From Mesobacillus persicus (lineage in GTDB: Bacteria > Bacillota > Bacilli > Bacillales > Cytobacillaceae): a stretch of 64,000 nt of DNA. The stretch is taken from the NCBI RefSeq assembly GCF_900109925.1, contig NZ_FOBW01000009.1:147445-211444 (forward strand), written 5' to 3'. A program made the translations under genes and the position numbers. Under the pieces are notes generated by a model, which saw only the letters and a program-made list of their open reading frames with translations, did not search any database and was not told the DNA's origin. Below, in pieces: positions 28,495 through 37,662 of this stretch (positions are counted from its first letter, which is position 1; the number at the start of each line of letters is the position of its first letter).

Positions 28495-28895
28495 AGTTCG
28501 TCACCTTTTTCAACATCTTCAGGGGTGTTGATCATATGCTGTGCAGTAAAGTTTAACCTTGCATAAAAGTCCTCTCTTACAGGTCCAATTAGTCCGACGG
28601 TATCCATTGCCTCGCTCATACAAGCGAGCCAAGCTTTTGCTCTAGTTGGTGTTATTTCAAACGGTAGATGACGTGCTCTCAGCATTGGGTGTCCATGTTC
28701 TTGGGTATATAAAGAGGGTCCTCCTAAATATTGGGTTAAAAACTGCTTTTGTTTACGAGCAGTTTCAGTTAAATCATTAGGAAATATAGGAGCAAGATCA
28801 GGATGCTGAGCTACAAGGTGATAAAATGTGTCTATTAGTTTATGCAGCATACCTTCGCCGATGGCTTCGAACGGTACAGACTTATTCTCGACCAT
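28491..28895 (-). CDS. yjbI: Group II truncated haemoglobin
   Basis: A 134-residue 2-over-2 globin binding haem and probably O2 or NO. Start ATG 28895 with AAAGGAG upstream. Residues include the [18 protein letters not shown]-helix region, [17 protein letters not shown] with the E-helix, and [15 protein letters not shown] containing the proximal His, all typical of trHbO proteins. The distal region holds Tyr as expected. It is the first gene of a two-gene operon with spxH, linking an oxygen or NO sensor-like protein with the disulfide-stress adaptor. Confidence 0.92.
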   Translation of the reverse strand: MVENKSVPFEAIGEGMLHKLIDTFYHLVAQHPDLAPIFPNDLTETARKQKQFLTQYLGGPSLYTQEHGHPMLRARHLPFEITPTRAKAWLACMSEAMDTVGLIGPVREDFYARLNFTAQHMINTPEDVEKGDEL

Positions 28896-29105
28896 TTCAA
28901 AACTCCTTTGTAAATTAATTATTAAGAAATTGCCCAGGCCCTTGCTAACGGCCCTTAAAAAATCTAGATACTTCAGGAAACCTATATGGTGTTAAAAGTA
29001 GGTGAGCATTTCTCTATGATTTATATTTTAACAATGCTAAATTCATATCTCAAACAAACAGCTTTGACGAGCTACTTATAGTCTTTAGTACATAGACTTC
29101 CCTCT

Positions 29106-29696
29106 TTACTTGGAGTCTAGTTCTAATTGCTTTTGATTGTAAAATCTCATGATTTTATTATCAGTTTTCCGAAGCGGGATATGCATTTGTTTAAGGAGGC
29201 TTTTGAAAACCTCTTGTCCTAAGTTCGCGTCCGTTACCTCGTATTCTATTTCAAAGTCTTCAGTGCTTAAGTAAGTGCTGTGGTCTAAGACGATTAGCCC
29301 AGCTTTATAGTTCTTCTCTGCTCTTTCTGTAGATAAGGTTCCAAAATATGTTATTGAGTCAGAGTCCTGAATGATGTTTTCGAGAGCAGAATAAACTATA
29401 CCACTTGGTATTGTTCCTGTTTTCATAACAGCTTGTACTTGTTCTATAGAAATGGTCTGGTTGGTTTCAAGTAAGCCAGTATTTGCAGGTTGCTTTAAGG
29501 TAAGTTCAAATGTTCCAGCTTTCTCTCTAATTCTTAGAGCACAACCATGACTTTTTAAGGTGAAACTTGGAGTGTCAAAATAGTGATTTACTTGTTTTCT
29601 GAAATCCTCGGGTTTAAATGTAAAGTAGGATGACAATTTGAAGAACTCTTCTTGGGTTAGAAGATTTTTAAACTCAATTTCAATATGCTGTGACAT
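29106..29696 (-). CDS. yjbK: YjbK-like CYTH-domain protein, putative triphosphatase
   Basis: A 196-residue tunnel-fold CYTH protein. The signature ExExK is seen as IEIEFK at residues 5-10, and further charged strand residues include ALRIREKAGTFELTLK and FEIEYEV, which would line the tunnel and bind metal and triphosphate. Family members hydrolyse tripolyphosphate or thiamine triphosphate; the substrate here is not known. Transcribed divergently from yjbL. The yjbJ transglycosylase found next to it in B. subtilis is missing; the 210 bases to yjbI hold no gene. Confidence 0.87.
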   Translation of the reverse strand: MSQHIEIEFKNLLTQEEFFKLSSYFTFKPEDFRKQVNHYFDTPSFTLKSHGCALRIREKAGTFELTLKQPANTGLLETNQTISIEQVQAVMKTGTIPSGIVYSALENIIQDSDSITYFGTLSTERAEKNYKAGLIVLDHSTYLSTEDFEIEYEVTDANLGQEVFKSLLKQMHIPLRKTDNKIMRFYNQKQLELDSK

Positions 29697-29859
29697 TAGG
29701 GGGTTCCTTTCTAATCGTAATTATCCTTCATTATCTCGCTTTTATCGAGCGACTTCAAATCTAAGGGTAGTATGCTCGCATACAGTTACACTTAATAGGT
29801 AAAGTTTCATGCGATATGATAAAATGTAAAAGGATTTATTGAAAGGTGGAACTAATTAT

Positions 29860-30228
29860 ATGAAACAAAAAATGAATGTTATACAAGCAGAACTAATTGA
29901 GCGGGAGCTTCTTTTACATACAGAAACGGAAACGAATCTTAGTCAACTATCTCCTGTTGGTCAAATGTTGGTAGATTCGGATCAGCTTGCCTTTATTTAC
30001 ATAGTCGATTTAGACGGGGAATATACATATGTCACAATACCTGTAGAATCATGGAAAGTCCTTAGTGAAGCAATTGTAATACCTAACCTTCAAGTATACT
30101 TAGTAAATAAGGAAAGTCGTCTTAAGTTACAAGCCTTTATAGAGGAAATGACCTACTTGATTGAGAATATTAAAGGAAATAGTAACTACGGAGCAGAGAT
30201 GGTTGAAAAAGTGGAAACTATTTTTTAG
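29860..30228 (+). CDS. yjbL: UPF0738 family protein YjbL
   Basis: A 122-residue conserved Bacillaceae protein of unknown function. ATG 29860 (MKQKMNVIQAELIERELLLH) follows AAAGGTGG by 10 bases; the alternative start at 29839 overlaps that site. Central strands LAFIYIVDLDGEYTYVTIP and an alpha-helical C-terminus LQAFIEEMTYLIENI suggest a small mixed alpha/beta domain. No motif is diagnostic for an enzyme. It precedes yjbM as in B. subtilis. Confidence 0.82.
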   Translation: MKQKMNVIQAELIERELLLHTETETNLSQLSPVGQMLVDSDQLAFIYIVDLDGEYTYVTIPVESWKVLSEAIVIPNLQVYLVNKESRLKLQAFIEEMTYLIENIKGNSNYGAEMVEKVETIF

Positions 30229-30334
30229 ATGACTAGATAATATGAATGAGCTGTTTTTAAATCCTCCGGAGGTAAAAATCATCTTTTATTTATAGACGGT
30301 TGGACTTAATATGTTCGGGCGAGGTGATTTGCTT

Positions 30335-30970
30335 TTGAAACATTGGGAACATTTTCTTGAACCCTATAAACAGGCAGTTGAAGAGCTTAAGGTAAAATTA
30401 AGGGGAATGCGGAGTCAATATGAACAAAATACTGATCATTCCCCGATTGAATTTGTTACAGGAAGGGTAAAACCTATAGCAAGTATTCTTGATAAGGCAA
30501 ATCAAAAAGGTGTCCCACTCGAAAAATTAGAAAGTGAAATGCAGGATATTGCTGGCCTGAGAATTATGTGTCAGTTCGTTGATGACATTATGCCAGTGGT
30601 TGAGTTACTTCGTATTAGAAATGACTTCGAAATTGTTGAGGAAAGAGACTATATTTCGTACAAAAAGGCTAGTGGTTATCGATCATACCATGTAGTAATC
30701 AAGTATCCTGTACAAACTATAAATGGAGAAAAGAAAATTCTTGCGGAAATACAAATTAGAACGCTTTCTATGAATTTTTGGGCTACAATTGAGCATTCCT
30801 TAAACTATAAATACAAAGGACAATTTCCAGAAGCAATAAGGTTACGGTTGAAGCGAGCGGCAGAGGCGGCATTTAGCCTAGATGAGGAAATGTCTAAAAT
30901 AAGGGATGAGATTCAGGAAGCGCAAGTGTTTTTTTCAAGAAAAAAGGAACAACAACAAGATGATAAGTGA
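30335..30970 (+). CDS. yjbM: Small alarmone synthetase (GTP pyrophosphokinase), SasB/RelQ type
   Basis: Makes (p)ppGpp from ATP and GTP/GDP without a hydrolase domain. The start is TTG 30335, nine bases after GAGGTG, giving 211 residues and the N-terminus MKHWEHFLEPYKQAVEELK, the same length as B. subtilis YjbM; the ATG at 30311 has no ribosome site. Synthetase motifs: EFVTGRVKPIASI, DIAGLRIMCQF, SGYRSYHVVIKYP and EIQIRTLSMNFWATIEHSLN. First of a probable operon with NAD kinase and yjbO. Confidence 0.93.
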   Translation: MKHWEHFLEPYKQAVEELKVKLRGMRSQYEQNTDHSPIEFVTGRVKPIASILDKANQKGVPLEKLESEMQDIAGLRIMCQFVDDIMPVVELLRIRNDFEIVEERDYISYKKASGYRSYHVVIKYPVQTINGEKKILAEIQIRTLSMNFWATIEHSLNYKYKGQFPEAIRLRLKRAAEAAFSLDEEMSKIRDEIQEAQVFFSRKKEQQQDDK

Positions 30971-31010
30971 AAACATACGAAGCATAGGAAAAAAGTGAGG
31001 TGAATGGAAG

Positions 31011-31805
31011 ATGAGGTTTGCAATAACATCAAAAGGGGATGCTAGGTCCAACACCCTGATGCATAAGATGAGGACCTATCTACAAGATTTTGATCTTCAA
31101 TATGACGAGGACCAACCGGATATTTGCATCTCAGTAGGCGGAGACGGTACCCTTCTATATGCTTTTCACCGTTATAGTAGCCGACTAGATAAAACTGCAT
31201 TTGTTGGTGTACATACTGGACATTTAGGTTTTTATGCTGACTGGGTTCCGGAAGAAATTGAAAAACTTGTCATAGCTATAGCTAAAACTCCATACCAAGT
31301 GGTTGAATATCCACTTTTAGAAATTATTATTCGCTATCAACATGGTGGTAGAGAGACGCGATACTTGGCTTTAAATGAATCTACGGTCAAGTCTGTAGAT
31401 AGTACACTTGTTATGGATGTTGAAATACGTGGACAGCATTTTGAAAGGTTCCGAGGCGATGGACTATGCGTAGCAACTCCATCAGGGAGTACAGCTTATA
31501 ATAAGGCGCTAGGAGGCGCGATTCTCCATCCTTCACTTTCCGCTATCCAAATTACTGAAATGGCTTCGATTAATAATCGGGTATTTAGGACTGTCGGCTC
31601 ACCACTGGTTTTGCCCGCTCATCATACATGTATTCTTAAACCAGTTAACAGGCCCGATTTTCAAGTAACTGTTGATCATTTGACTTTACTGCATAAAGAT
31701 GTAAAGTCGATTCAGTTTAGAGTCGCGGATGAAAAAATGCGGTTTGCAAGATTCAGACCATTTCCTTTTTGGAAAAGGGTTCATGATTCATTTATTTCGG
31801 ATTGA
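31011..31805 (+). CDS. ppnK: NAD kinase
   Basis: Phosphorylates NAD to NADP. 264 residues. The NAD-kinase signature [13 protein letters not shown] is at about residues 43-55, followed by [20 protein letters not shown], and the glycine-rich [23 protein letters not shown]. Ribosome site GAGGTGAATGG precedes the ATG at 31011. The gene lies 40 bases after yjbM, an arrangement conserved in bacilli. NADP supply would support the fatty-acid genes nearby, but that link is inference. Also named nadF or yjbN. Confidence 0.95.
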   Translation: MRFAITSKGDARSNTLMHKMRTYLQDFDLQYDEDQPDICISVGGDGTLLYAFHRYSSRLDKTAFVGVHTGHLGFYADWVPEEIEKLVIAIAKTPYQVVEYPLLEIIIRYQHGGRETRYLALNESTVKSVDSTLVMDVEIRGQHFERFRGDGLCVATPSGSTAYNKALGGAILHPSLSAIQITEMASINNRVFRTVGSPLVLPAHHTCILKPVNRPDFQVTVDHLTLLHKDVKSIQFRVADEKMRFARFRPFPFWKRVHDSFISD

Positions 31806-31904
31806 GTATCAGTCATTTAAAATTGGCTATGTTAGATGAGGTTGTTGAGGGTCACGGACCTAAAACGAGAACAAAACATGTGAAATGGGAACGTTGGTGA
31901 GAGT

Positions 31905-32810
31905 ATGGCCGGTGGCTTTAAATTACATTGGGTAGTTGATGAAAAGGATGAAGGGAAAACTCTTAAAGAGTTTTTAGTTGGACAGGAAATCTCTAGAGCA
32001 GCGCTAACGGATATTAAGTTTAAAGGTGGAGGGCTGTTTGTTGATGGTGGTGCCGTAACAGTAAGGCATGTTTTAAGAACGGGGGAGAAGCTCGAGGTTC
32101 ATTTTCCTCCGGAAAAACCTTCTTTGGGATTGGCTGGAGAAAACATACAACTTGATGTCATTTATGATGACCCTTATTTATTGATAGTAAATAAACCCGC
32201 TGGTATGAATACCATTCCCTCAAGAGAGCATCCAACAGGAAGCCTTGCTAATGGATTAATTGGATACTACCAACAATTGGAGATTGAGGCAACCACCCAT
32301 ATAATAACCCGGCTGGACCGAAATACTTCTGGGATTGTGTTGATAGCAAAGCATCGCCATGTCCACCATCTAATGAGCAAACAACAACAGGCGGGGCAAT
32401 TACAAAGGATATATGAGGCCCTTGTTCAAGGGCATATACCGAAATTGAATGGGTTTATTGAAGAACCGATAGCGCGGAAAGAAACCAGTATTATTGAACG
32501 TGAAGTACATCCTGGTGGACAGTATGCCTATACAAGTTACCGACTGATCAAACTATTTGACAGCTTTAGTCATATCGAGCTAAGATTGAAAACCGGTCGT
32601 ACACATCAAATCCGGGTTCATATGTCCTATATTAATCATCCTCTGTTGGGTGATACTCTATATGGGGGAGCGGTGGGGAAAATTGGAAGACAGGCACTTC
32701 ATTGTCGTGAAGTCCAATTTATTCACCCATTTACGAATCAGCACATGAAGTTTTCAGTACCGCTTCCCAGTGATATCCAGGACGTATTAACTAGCGGCAG
32801 GCCTATATAG
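31905..32810 (+). CDS. yjbO: RluA/RluD-family RNA pseudouridine synthase
   Basis: Isomerises uridine in RNA; target site unknown. 301 residues: an N-terminal S4-like region (residues 15-75, ISRAALTDIKFKGGGLFVDG) followed by the catalytic domain. The catalytic Asp lies in ITRLDRNTSGIVLIAK (about residue 138), and RLKTGRTHQIRVHMSYINHP, the second RluA motif, is near residue 225-245. ATG 31905 is chosen with a weak ribosome site (GGTGAG). Third gene of the yjbM-ppnK-yjbO cluster; 100 bases separate it from ppnK. Confidence 0.9.
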   Translation: MAGGFKLHWVVDEKDEGKTLKEFLVGQEISRAALTDIKFKGGGLFVDGGAVTVRHVLRTGEKLEVHFPPEKPSLGLAGENIQLDVIYDDPYLLIVNKPAGMNTIPSREHPTGSLANGLIGYYQQLEIEATTHIITRLDRNTSGIVLIAKHRHVHHLMSKQQQAGQLQRIYEALVQGHIPKLNGFIEEPIARKETSIIEREVHPGGQYAYTSYRLIKLFDSFSHIELRLKTGRTHQIRVHMSYINHPLLGDTLYGGAVGKIGRQALHCREVQFIHPFTNQHMKFSVPLPSDIQDVLTSGRPI

Positions 32811-32880
32811 GAGGCTTGTCTTTTAAGTTCACATACTCACGGAGTATGGATTTGGCGGTGAATTGAAGGGGGGAATGAGT

Positions 32881-34263
32881 ATGTCTGAATCGAGCCAGGA
32901 GTCCAATCAGAAGCAACATATTGATAAAGAGCTATTGATGGAATCCTTAAAGAATGACAACATAGAAAATTTCCGCTCCGAATTTCTTGATCTGCATGCT
33001 TATGACCAAGCTAGCTTCTTTATGGAATTGAATGAAGAAGAACGACTACATGTTTATCATTTTTTATCTCCAGAAGAAATGGCCAATCTATTCGAGAATC
33101 TTGAGATTGAGGATGATGAGTATAGTGATGTTCTAGCTGAAATGTCACCAAATTATGCTGCAGACATGCTTTCAAATATGTATGCAGATGATGCGGTTGA
33201 TGTATTGAATGAATTAGATAAAGATCAGGTTGTCAGTTATCTAACCATCATGAATAAGGATTCTGCTCAAGAAATTAAAGAGTTACTCCATTATGAGGAG
33301 TATACAGCAGGAAGCATCATGACAACGGAATTCATTGCGATTGCAGCGAATCAGACTGTCCGTTCCGCGATGCATATTTTAAAAAGTAAAGCTCCTAGTG
33401 CGGAAACAATCTATTATGTCTATGTCGTTGATGAAGATAGAACACTGGTTGGTGTTCTTACTTTGCGGGATTTAATCGTAAACGAAGATGATGTAATGAT
33501 TTCGGAAATTATGTATGATCGCGTTGTGTCAGTATCGGTTGGTGAAGATCAAGAAGAGGTAGCGAGAATGATGCGAGATTATGATTTTCTTGCTTTGCCC
33601 GTTGTTGACTTTCAAAATCATCTATTGGGGATTATCACAGTAGATGATATTATCGATGTTATGGAGGAAGAGGCCTCGGATGATTACTCTAAGCTTGCAG
33701 GGATTGCCGACCTCGACTCAATTGACCGAAACCCTATTTCTGCCGCAAAAAAACGTCTTCCATGGCTTGTTATTTTGTTATTTCTAGGAATGTTTACCGC
33801 AAGTCTAATTGGACGCTTCGAGGAAACATTAGATAAGGTGGCCATTTTAGCTGTCTTCATTCCACTCATAGCCGGGATGGCTGGGAATACAGGGACACAA
33901 GCACTGGCTGTTGCGGTGCGAGGAATTGCAACTGGTGACCTTGAAAAAGAGAAGATCATGAAAATAATTTCCAGAGAGGCAGGTACTGGTGTTATTACTG
34001 GTACAACATGCGGAATTCTTGTTACCTTTATCGTTTACTTCTGGCAGGGTGACCTTTTTCTGGGGGGACTTGTTGGCATCTCGATATTTTTTGCGTTAAT
34101 CGTTGCAACTCTAGCAGGATCACTTGTACCGCTTATCATGCATCGTTTAAAAATTGATCCAGCAGTGGCCTCAGGTCCTTTTATCACTACCATTAATGAT
34201 ATTATTTCGATTTTAATCTATTTTGGAATTGCCACTGCATTTATGAGTTATCTTACTAGGTAA
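32881..34263 (+). CDS. mgtE: Magnesium transporter MgtE
   Basis: Homodimeric Mg2+ channel. 460 residues from ATG 32881 (MSESSQESNQK), 7 bases after AAGGGGGG; in-frame starts at 32863 and 32875 collide with that site. In order: MgtE-N superhelical domain (about 30-130), two CBS domains (about 140-260, e.g. EEYTAGSIMTTEFIAI and SEIMYDRVVSVSV), and five transmembrane helices from about 285, including PLIAGMAGNTGTQALAVAVRG and FITTINDIISILIYFG, which line the pore. No M-box is present in the short 70-base leader. Twelve bases separate it from yjbQ. Confidence 0.95.
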   Translation: MSESSQESNQKQHIDKELLMESLKNDNIENFRSEFLDLHAYDQASFFMELNEEERLHVYHFLSPEEMANLFENLEIEDDEYSDVLAEMSPNYAADMLSNMYADDAVDVLNELDKDQVVSYLTIMNKDSAQEIKELLHYEEYTAGSIMTTEFIAIAANQTVRSAMHILKSKAPSAETIYYVYVVDEDRTLVGVLTLRDLIVNEDDVMISEIMYDRVVSVSVGEDQEEVARMMRDYDFLALPVVDFQNHLLGIITVDDIIDVMEEEASDDYSKLAGIADLDSIDRNPISAAKKRLPWLVILLFLGMFTASLIGRFEETLDKVAILAVFIPLIAGMAGNTGTQALAVAVRGIATGDLEKEKIMKIISREAGTGVITGTTCGILVTFIVYFWQGDLFLGGLVGISIFFALIVATLAGSLVPLIMHRLKIDPAVASGPFITTINDIISILIYFGIATAFMSYLTR

Positions 34264-34274
34264 GGGGGGATAGA

Positions 34275-36146
34275 ATGGAACATCATGCTTCCGTTACATC
34301 ACTTTTAATTGTCATTATCGTAGCATTCTTAACACCCATCTTGCTGCATCGATTTAAATTGAATTTTATTCCTGTAGTAGTCGCAGAAATTTTAATGGGT
34401 TTATTCATTGGAAAGAGCGGATTTGATATCGTTCATGGGGATATGTGGCTCGAGACACTGTCTACATTAGGGTTTCTGTTCTTAATGTTTTTAAGTGGAC
34501 TTGAAATTGACTTTAGTGCCTTTAGGATAAAGAAAACCAAAGGTAGTCAACCGTCTAACCAGAATAACTTACCGAACGCATTTGCGATTTCTAGTATCAT
34601 TTTCGTCGGGATATTTATTGCCTCATTGGGATTATCATATCTATTTGTTTTAACGGGTTTTATTGATAATGTCTTTTTAATGACCTTAATTATTTCTACT
34701 ATTTCGCTTGGAGTCGTTGTACCCACATTAAAAGAAGCCCATTTAATGAAATCAAACATAGGGCAAATTATCTTACTAGTAGCAGTTATTGCTGATCTAG
34801 TTACAATGATTCTATTGGCTATATTCGTCTCAATTTATGATACGGAGGGCGGAAACACTTGGCTGTTACTCCTCTTGTTCGTTGCCGGAGTCGTATTGTA
34901 TTTTGTCGGGAATCGGTTTAAAAGCCGTAAATTTGTCTCAGCGCTTTCAACGGGAACCACCCAAATTGGTACAAGAGCCGTATTTACTTTATTAATAGTA
35001 CTTGTGGCTATTTCTGAGACGGTTGGAGCGGAAAATATTCTTGGAGCGTTCCTTGCCGGTGTTCTTGTTTCTTTATTATCACCTGATCAAGAATTAATTC
35101 ATAAACTTGATTCCTTTGGATATGGATTTTTGATCCCAATCTTCTTTGTTATGATTGGTGTTAACCTTGATATATGGTCATTATTGAGTGACCCGAAACT
35201 GTTATTACTTATACCGTTGCTTCTTATAGCGTTGTTGTTATCTAAGGTGCTTCCAGTCTATATTCTGAAAAAGTGGTATGACACAAAGACAGTGATTGCC
35301 TCTGGTTTTCTACTCACTTCAACCCTCTCACTCGTGATAGCTGCAGCCACGATTGGGGAAAGAATGGGTGTGATTACACAGGAAATGAGTGGAACACTGA
35401 TTCTTGTTGCTGTAATTTCTTGCGTATTTACACCAATAGTGTTTAAAAAATTATTCCCAAAGGCAGATTTAGAAGAGAAAAAACTCGAAGTCGCCTTAAT
35501 TGGAGCAAACCAGATGACGTTATCGGTCACTAGGGAACTGAATTCTACCCTATATGAACCAGTACTTTATCATACAAAACAAGATAAAGCTGAAAATAAA
35601 GTTTCGAGTTCAGTGTTTGATATTATTGAAGTCAATGATTATTCACCAGAAACTCTAGACATCCATAATATCTATACGGCCGATATTGTAGTCATTTCAA
35701 CGGGGAATGAAAATACAAATGCTCTCATTGCTAAAGCGGCAAAGGAGAAAGGGGCAGGACGTGTTATTGCCCGTATTGAAAACCCTGAACTCGAGGCTAG
35801 TCTGAAACAACAGGATATAGAAGTTTTCTCTGTCCTAATGTCAACAACGACATTATTGCGTGCATTAATTGAATCACCAGGGATTTTAAATATCTTGACC
35901 AACCAAGATTCTTCACTACATGAGATTCGAATGCTTAACGACCAATTTGATGGCATGACATTAAGGCGTTTCCCGTTCACAGGTGACGTGATATTTGTTA
36001 GGATTCTTAGAGGGAAAGATTCTATCGTACCGCACGGTGATACAGAATTACGTTTAAATGACCGTTTAATTGTAACGGGTTCTAATGAATATGTTGAAGA
36101 ATTGAAAATGGAACTAGAGTTTGGTGCATGGAACCATCTTCGCTAA
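34275..36146 (+). CDS. yjbQ: CPA2-family cation/proton antiporter with TrkA domains (YjbQ-like)
   Basis: A 623-residue monovalent cation:proton antiporter-2. The first ~390 residues contain about a dozen hydrophobic helices (LLIVIIVAFLTPILLHRF at the start; GFLFLMFLSGLEIDFSAF with the acidic residue of helix 3; ENILGAFLAGVLVSLLSP). They are followed by a TrkA-N-like Rossmann region (KLEVALIGANQMTLSVTREL, lacking the full GxGxxG) and a TrkA-C region from about 540 (FDGMTLRRFPFTGDVIFVRI). Probably K+ or Na+ efflux; substrate not determinable. Cotranscribed with mgtE. Confidence 0.9.
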   Translation: MEHHASVTSLLIVIIVAFLTPILLHRFKLNFIPVVVAEILMGLFIGKSGFDIVHGDMWLETLSTLGFLFLMFLSGLEIDFSAFRIKKTKGSQPSNQNNLPNAFAISSIIFVGIFIASLGLSYLFVLTGFIDNVFLMTLIISTISLGVVVPTLKEAHLMKSNIGQIILLVAVIADLVTMILLAIFVSIYDTEGGNTWLLLLLFVAGVVLYFVGNRFKSRKFVSALSTGTTQIGTRAVFTLLIVLVAISETVGAENILGAFLAGVLVSLLSPDQELIHKLDSFGYGFLIPIFFVMIGVNLDIWSLLSDPKLLLLIPLLLIALLLSKVLPVYILKKWYDTKTVIASGFLLTSTLSLVIAAATIGERMGVITQEMSGTLILVAVISCVFTPIVFKKLFPKADLEEKKLEVALIGANQMTLSVTRELNSTLYEPVLYHTKQDKAENKVSSSVFDIIEVNDYSPETLDIHNIYTADIVVISTGNENTNALIAKAAKEKGAGRVIARIENPELEASLKQQDIEVFSVLMSTTTLLRALIESPGILNILTNQDSSLHEIRMLNDQFDGMTLRRFPFTGDVIFVRILRGKDSIVPHGDTELRLNDRLIVTGSNEYVEELKMELEFGAWNHLR

Positions 36147-36150
36147 TGAT

Positions 36151-36184
36151 AAAGCCCGTCATAATTGCTATGGCGGGTTTTTTA
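36151..36184 (+). terminator. Terminator of mgtE-yjbQ
   Basis: CCCGTCAT (36155-36162) pairs with ATGGCGGG (36170-36177), one wobble pair, extended by A and T tracts on either side. Confidence 0.87.
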
Positions 36185-36205
36185 TTATGGTTCATTTCTA
36201 ATTTT

Positions 36206-36241
36206 ACATGCTCTTGATTCAAGCTGGAATCAAGAGCATGT
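36206..36241. repeat. Perfect 15-bp inverted repeat between yjbQ and fabI
   Basis: ACATGCTCTTGATTC (36206-36220) is the exact reverse complement of 36227-36241 around a 6-base spacer. It has no T tract on either side, so it is not a canonical terminator. It lies 25 bases upstream of the fabI -35 region. Confidence 0.7.
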
Positions 36242-36264
36242 AACCACTGCCTTCGTATAGGCAC

Positions 36265-36310
36265 TTTTCAAAGCAAACGATATGTTGTATGATTAGCACT
36301 AGGTACTAAT
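36265..36310 (+). promoter_or_regulatory. fabI promoter with FapR operator
   Basis: TTTTCA (36265-36270), 17 bases, TATGAT (36288-36293) is a weak sigma-A promoter. It overlaps ATTAGCACTAGGTACTAAT (36292-36310), an imperfect palindrome whose right half GGTACTAA matches the FapR half-site exactly. Position over the -10/start is the same as at fabH. Confidence 0.82.
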
Positions 36311-36336
36311 AACATGTGATAAGTAGGAGGATTACC

Positions 36337-37104
36337 ATGACTTTTTCGTTGAAAGGAAAGACCTATGTTGTAATGGGTGTCGCTAATAAACGTAGCATTG
36401 CATGGGGAATAGCAAAATCTCTTCATGGAGCTGGTGCTAACCTGATTTTTACATACGCAGGAGAACGACTTGAAGGCAGTGTTAGGGAACTAGCGGGTTC
36501 ATTGGATCAGAACTACCCTGTTCTCCCTTGTGATGTTACACAGGATGAGGATATTGCCAAATGTTTTAAGGACATTAAAGAACTTGTGGGGACGATTCAG
36601 GGAGTGGCACACTGCATAGCTTTTGCTAATAAAGAGGAACTTAATGGCGATTATCTGAATGTAACACGTGACGGATTCTTACTAGCCCATAATATTAGTT
36701 CTTATTCGTTAACGGCGGTTGCAAAGGAAGCGAAGAAACTTATGCCAGATGGTGGAAGTATCGTAACCTTAACGTATATAGGTGGAGAACGTGCGATAGA
36801 GAACTATAATGTCATGGGTGTTGCTAAAGCATCTTTGGATGCAAGTGTACGCTATTTAGCGAAGGATTTAGGAAGAGAGAACATTCGAGTCAATTCGATT
36901 TCTGCTGGACCAATTCGGACATTGTCTGCAAAAGGGGTAAGTGATTTTAACTTGATTTTAAAGGAAATCGAGGAAAAAGCACCGCTTCGTAGAAATACCA
37001 CTCCTGAGGAAGTAGGGGATACAGCAGTGTTTTTATTTAGTGAGTTATCGAGAGGAATTACCGGGGAGAACATTCATGTCGATTCCGGCTTTCATATTAT
37101 GTAA
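36337..37104 (+). CDS. fabI: Enoyl-ACP reductase (NADH) FabI
   Basis: Final reductive step of each fatty-acid elongation cycle. 255 residues from ATG 36337 (MTFSLKGKTYVVMGVANKRS) after TAGGAGG; the GTG at 36316 is upstream of that site. SDR-type fold with the FabI-specific signature ANKRSIAWGIAKSLHGAGA and the catalytic Tyr-(x6)-Lys spacing in ENYNVMGVAKASLDASV (Tyr about 155, Lys about 162), which separates it from ordinary SDRs with Tyr-x3-Lys. FapR operator upstream, terminator downstream; monocistronic. Confidence 0.95.
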   Translation: MTFSLKGKTYVVMGVANKRSIAWGIAKSLHGAGANLIFTYAGERLEGSVRELAGSLDQNYPVLPCDVTQDEDIAKCFKDIKELVGTIQGVAHCIAFANKEELNGDYLNVTRDGFLLAHNISSYSLTAVAKEAKKLMPDGGSIVTLTYIGGERAIENYNVMGVAKASLDASVRYLAKDLGRENIRVNSISAGPIRTLSAKGVSDFNLILKEIEEKAPLRRNTTPEEVGDTAVFLFSELSRGITGENIHVDSGFHIM

Positions 37105-37109
37105 CGCCC

Positions 37110-37145
37110 AAACCGTTAGGCAATCTGCCTAGCGGTTTTCTTATT
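37110..37145 (+). terminator. Terminator of fabI
   Basis: AAACCGTTAGGCA (37110-37122) pairs with TGCCTAGCGGTTT (37126-37138) over a 3-base loop with one wobble pair, followed by T-rich DNA. Confidence 0.85.
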
Positions 37146-37251
37146 TTATGGGTATTAACAGTGAAAAAGGGCGAATGAATCAGGGCATTCGCTCATACAG
37201 CTTGGTTACTCTCCCTATATACTGTAGTAAGTGCAAAGGAGGTGAAGATGA

Positions 37252-37587
37252 ATGAGTGAAGACAGTCAAGATATAACTGTTGCTGTCCCAACTGTATTTA
37301 TCAATGGGAAGGAATATCCTTTAAGTGGAGACTACCAGTTAAGTGAGGAAGATATGGAGAAAGTCATGGATGCAATTAATGACAGTATTGCTGAGAGTGT
37401 CATGAAAAATCTTAAAGAGCTCCAAAAAGGTTTACCGCTCATCGGGCAATTTCTTCAAAATCGGAGGTTTCTCCCTAAAGTAGAGGGAAATCTGCGGGGG
37501 AATGTAAAATTAACATTTAATGACCGTACCCTTTTTAAACTCGAACTACCTGAGCCGAAGAATTCTGAAGATCATGATTCCGAGTAA
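37252..37587 (+). CDS. Uncharacterised 111-residue protein upstream of coat genes
   Basis: Start ATG 37252 with AAAGGAGGTG 7 bases upstream, an excellent ribosome site. The protein begins MSEDSQDITVAVPTVFINGK, is acidic overall, has an alpha-helical stretch (EDMEKVMDAINDSIAESVMK) and ends in an Asp/Ser/Glu-rich tail. No signal peptide, membrane helix or Cys. I do not recognise the family. It precedes a second unknown gene and cotZ, so a late-sporulation role is a reasonable guess from context only. Confidence 0.65.
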   Translation: MSEDSQDITVAVPTVFINGKEYPLSGDYQLSEEDMEKVMDAINDSIAESVMKNLKELQKGLPLIGQFLQNRRFLPKVEGNLRGNVKLTFNDRTLFKLELPEPKNSEDHDSE

Positions 37588-37662
37588 TTCATTTCCCATT
37601 GAAAGGGCTCGTTCGTTTACCGAATTGCACGAATAAAAAATCGTAAAGGAGTGTGTTTATAG

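Noticed and set aside
32811..32880. M-box magnesium riboswitch ahead of mgtE
   Set aside because: Only 70 bases separate yjbO and mgtE and no M-box structure or terminator is visible there.
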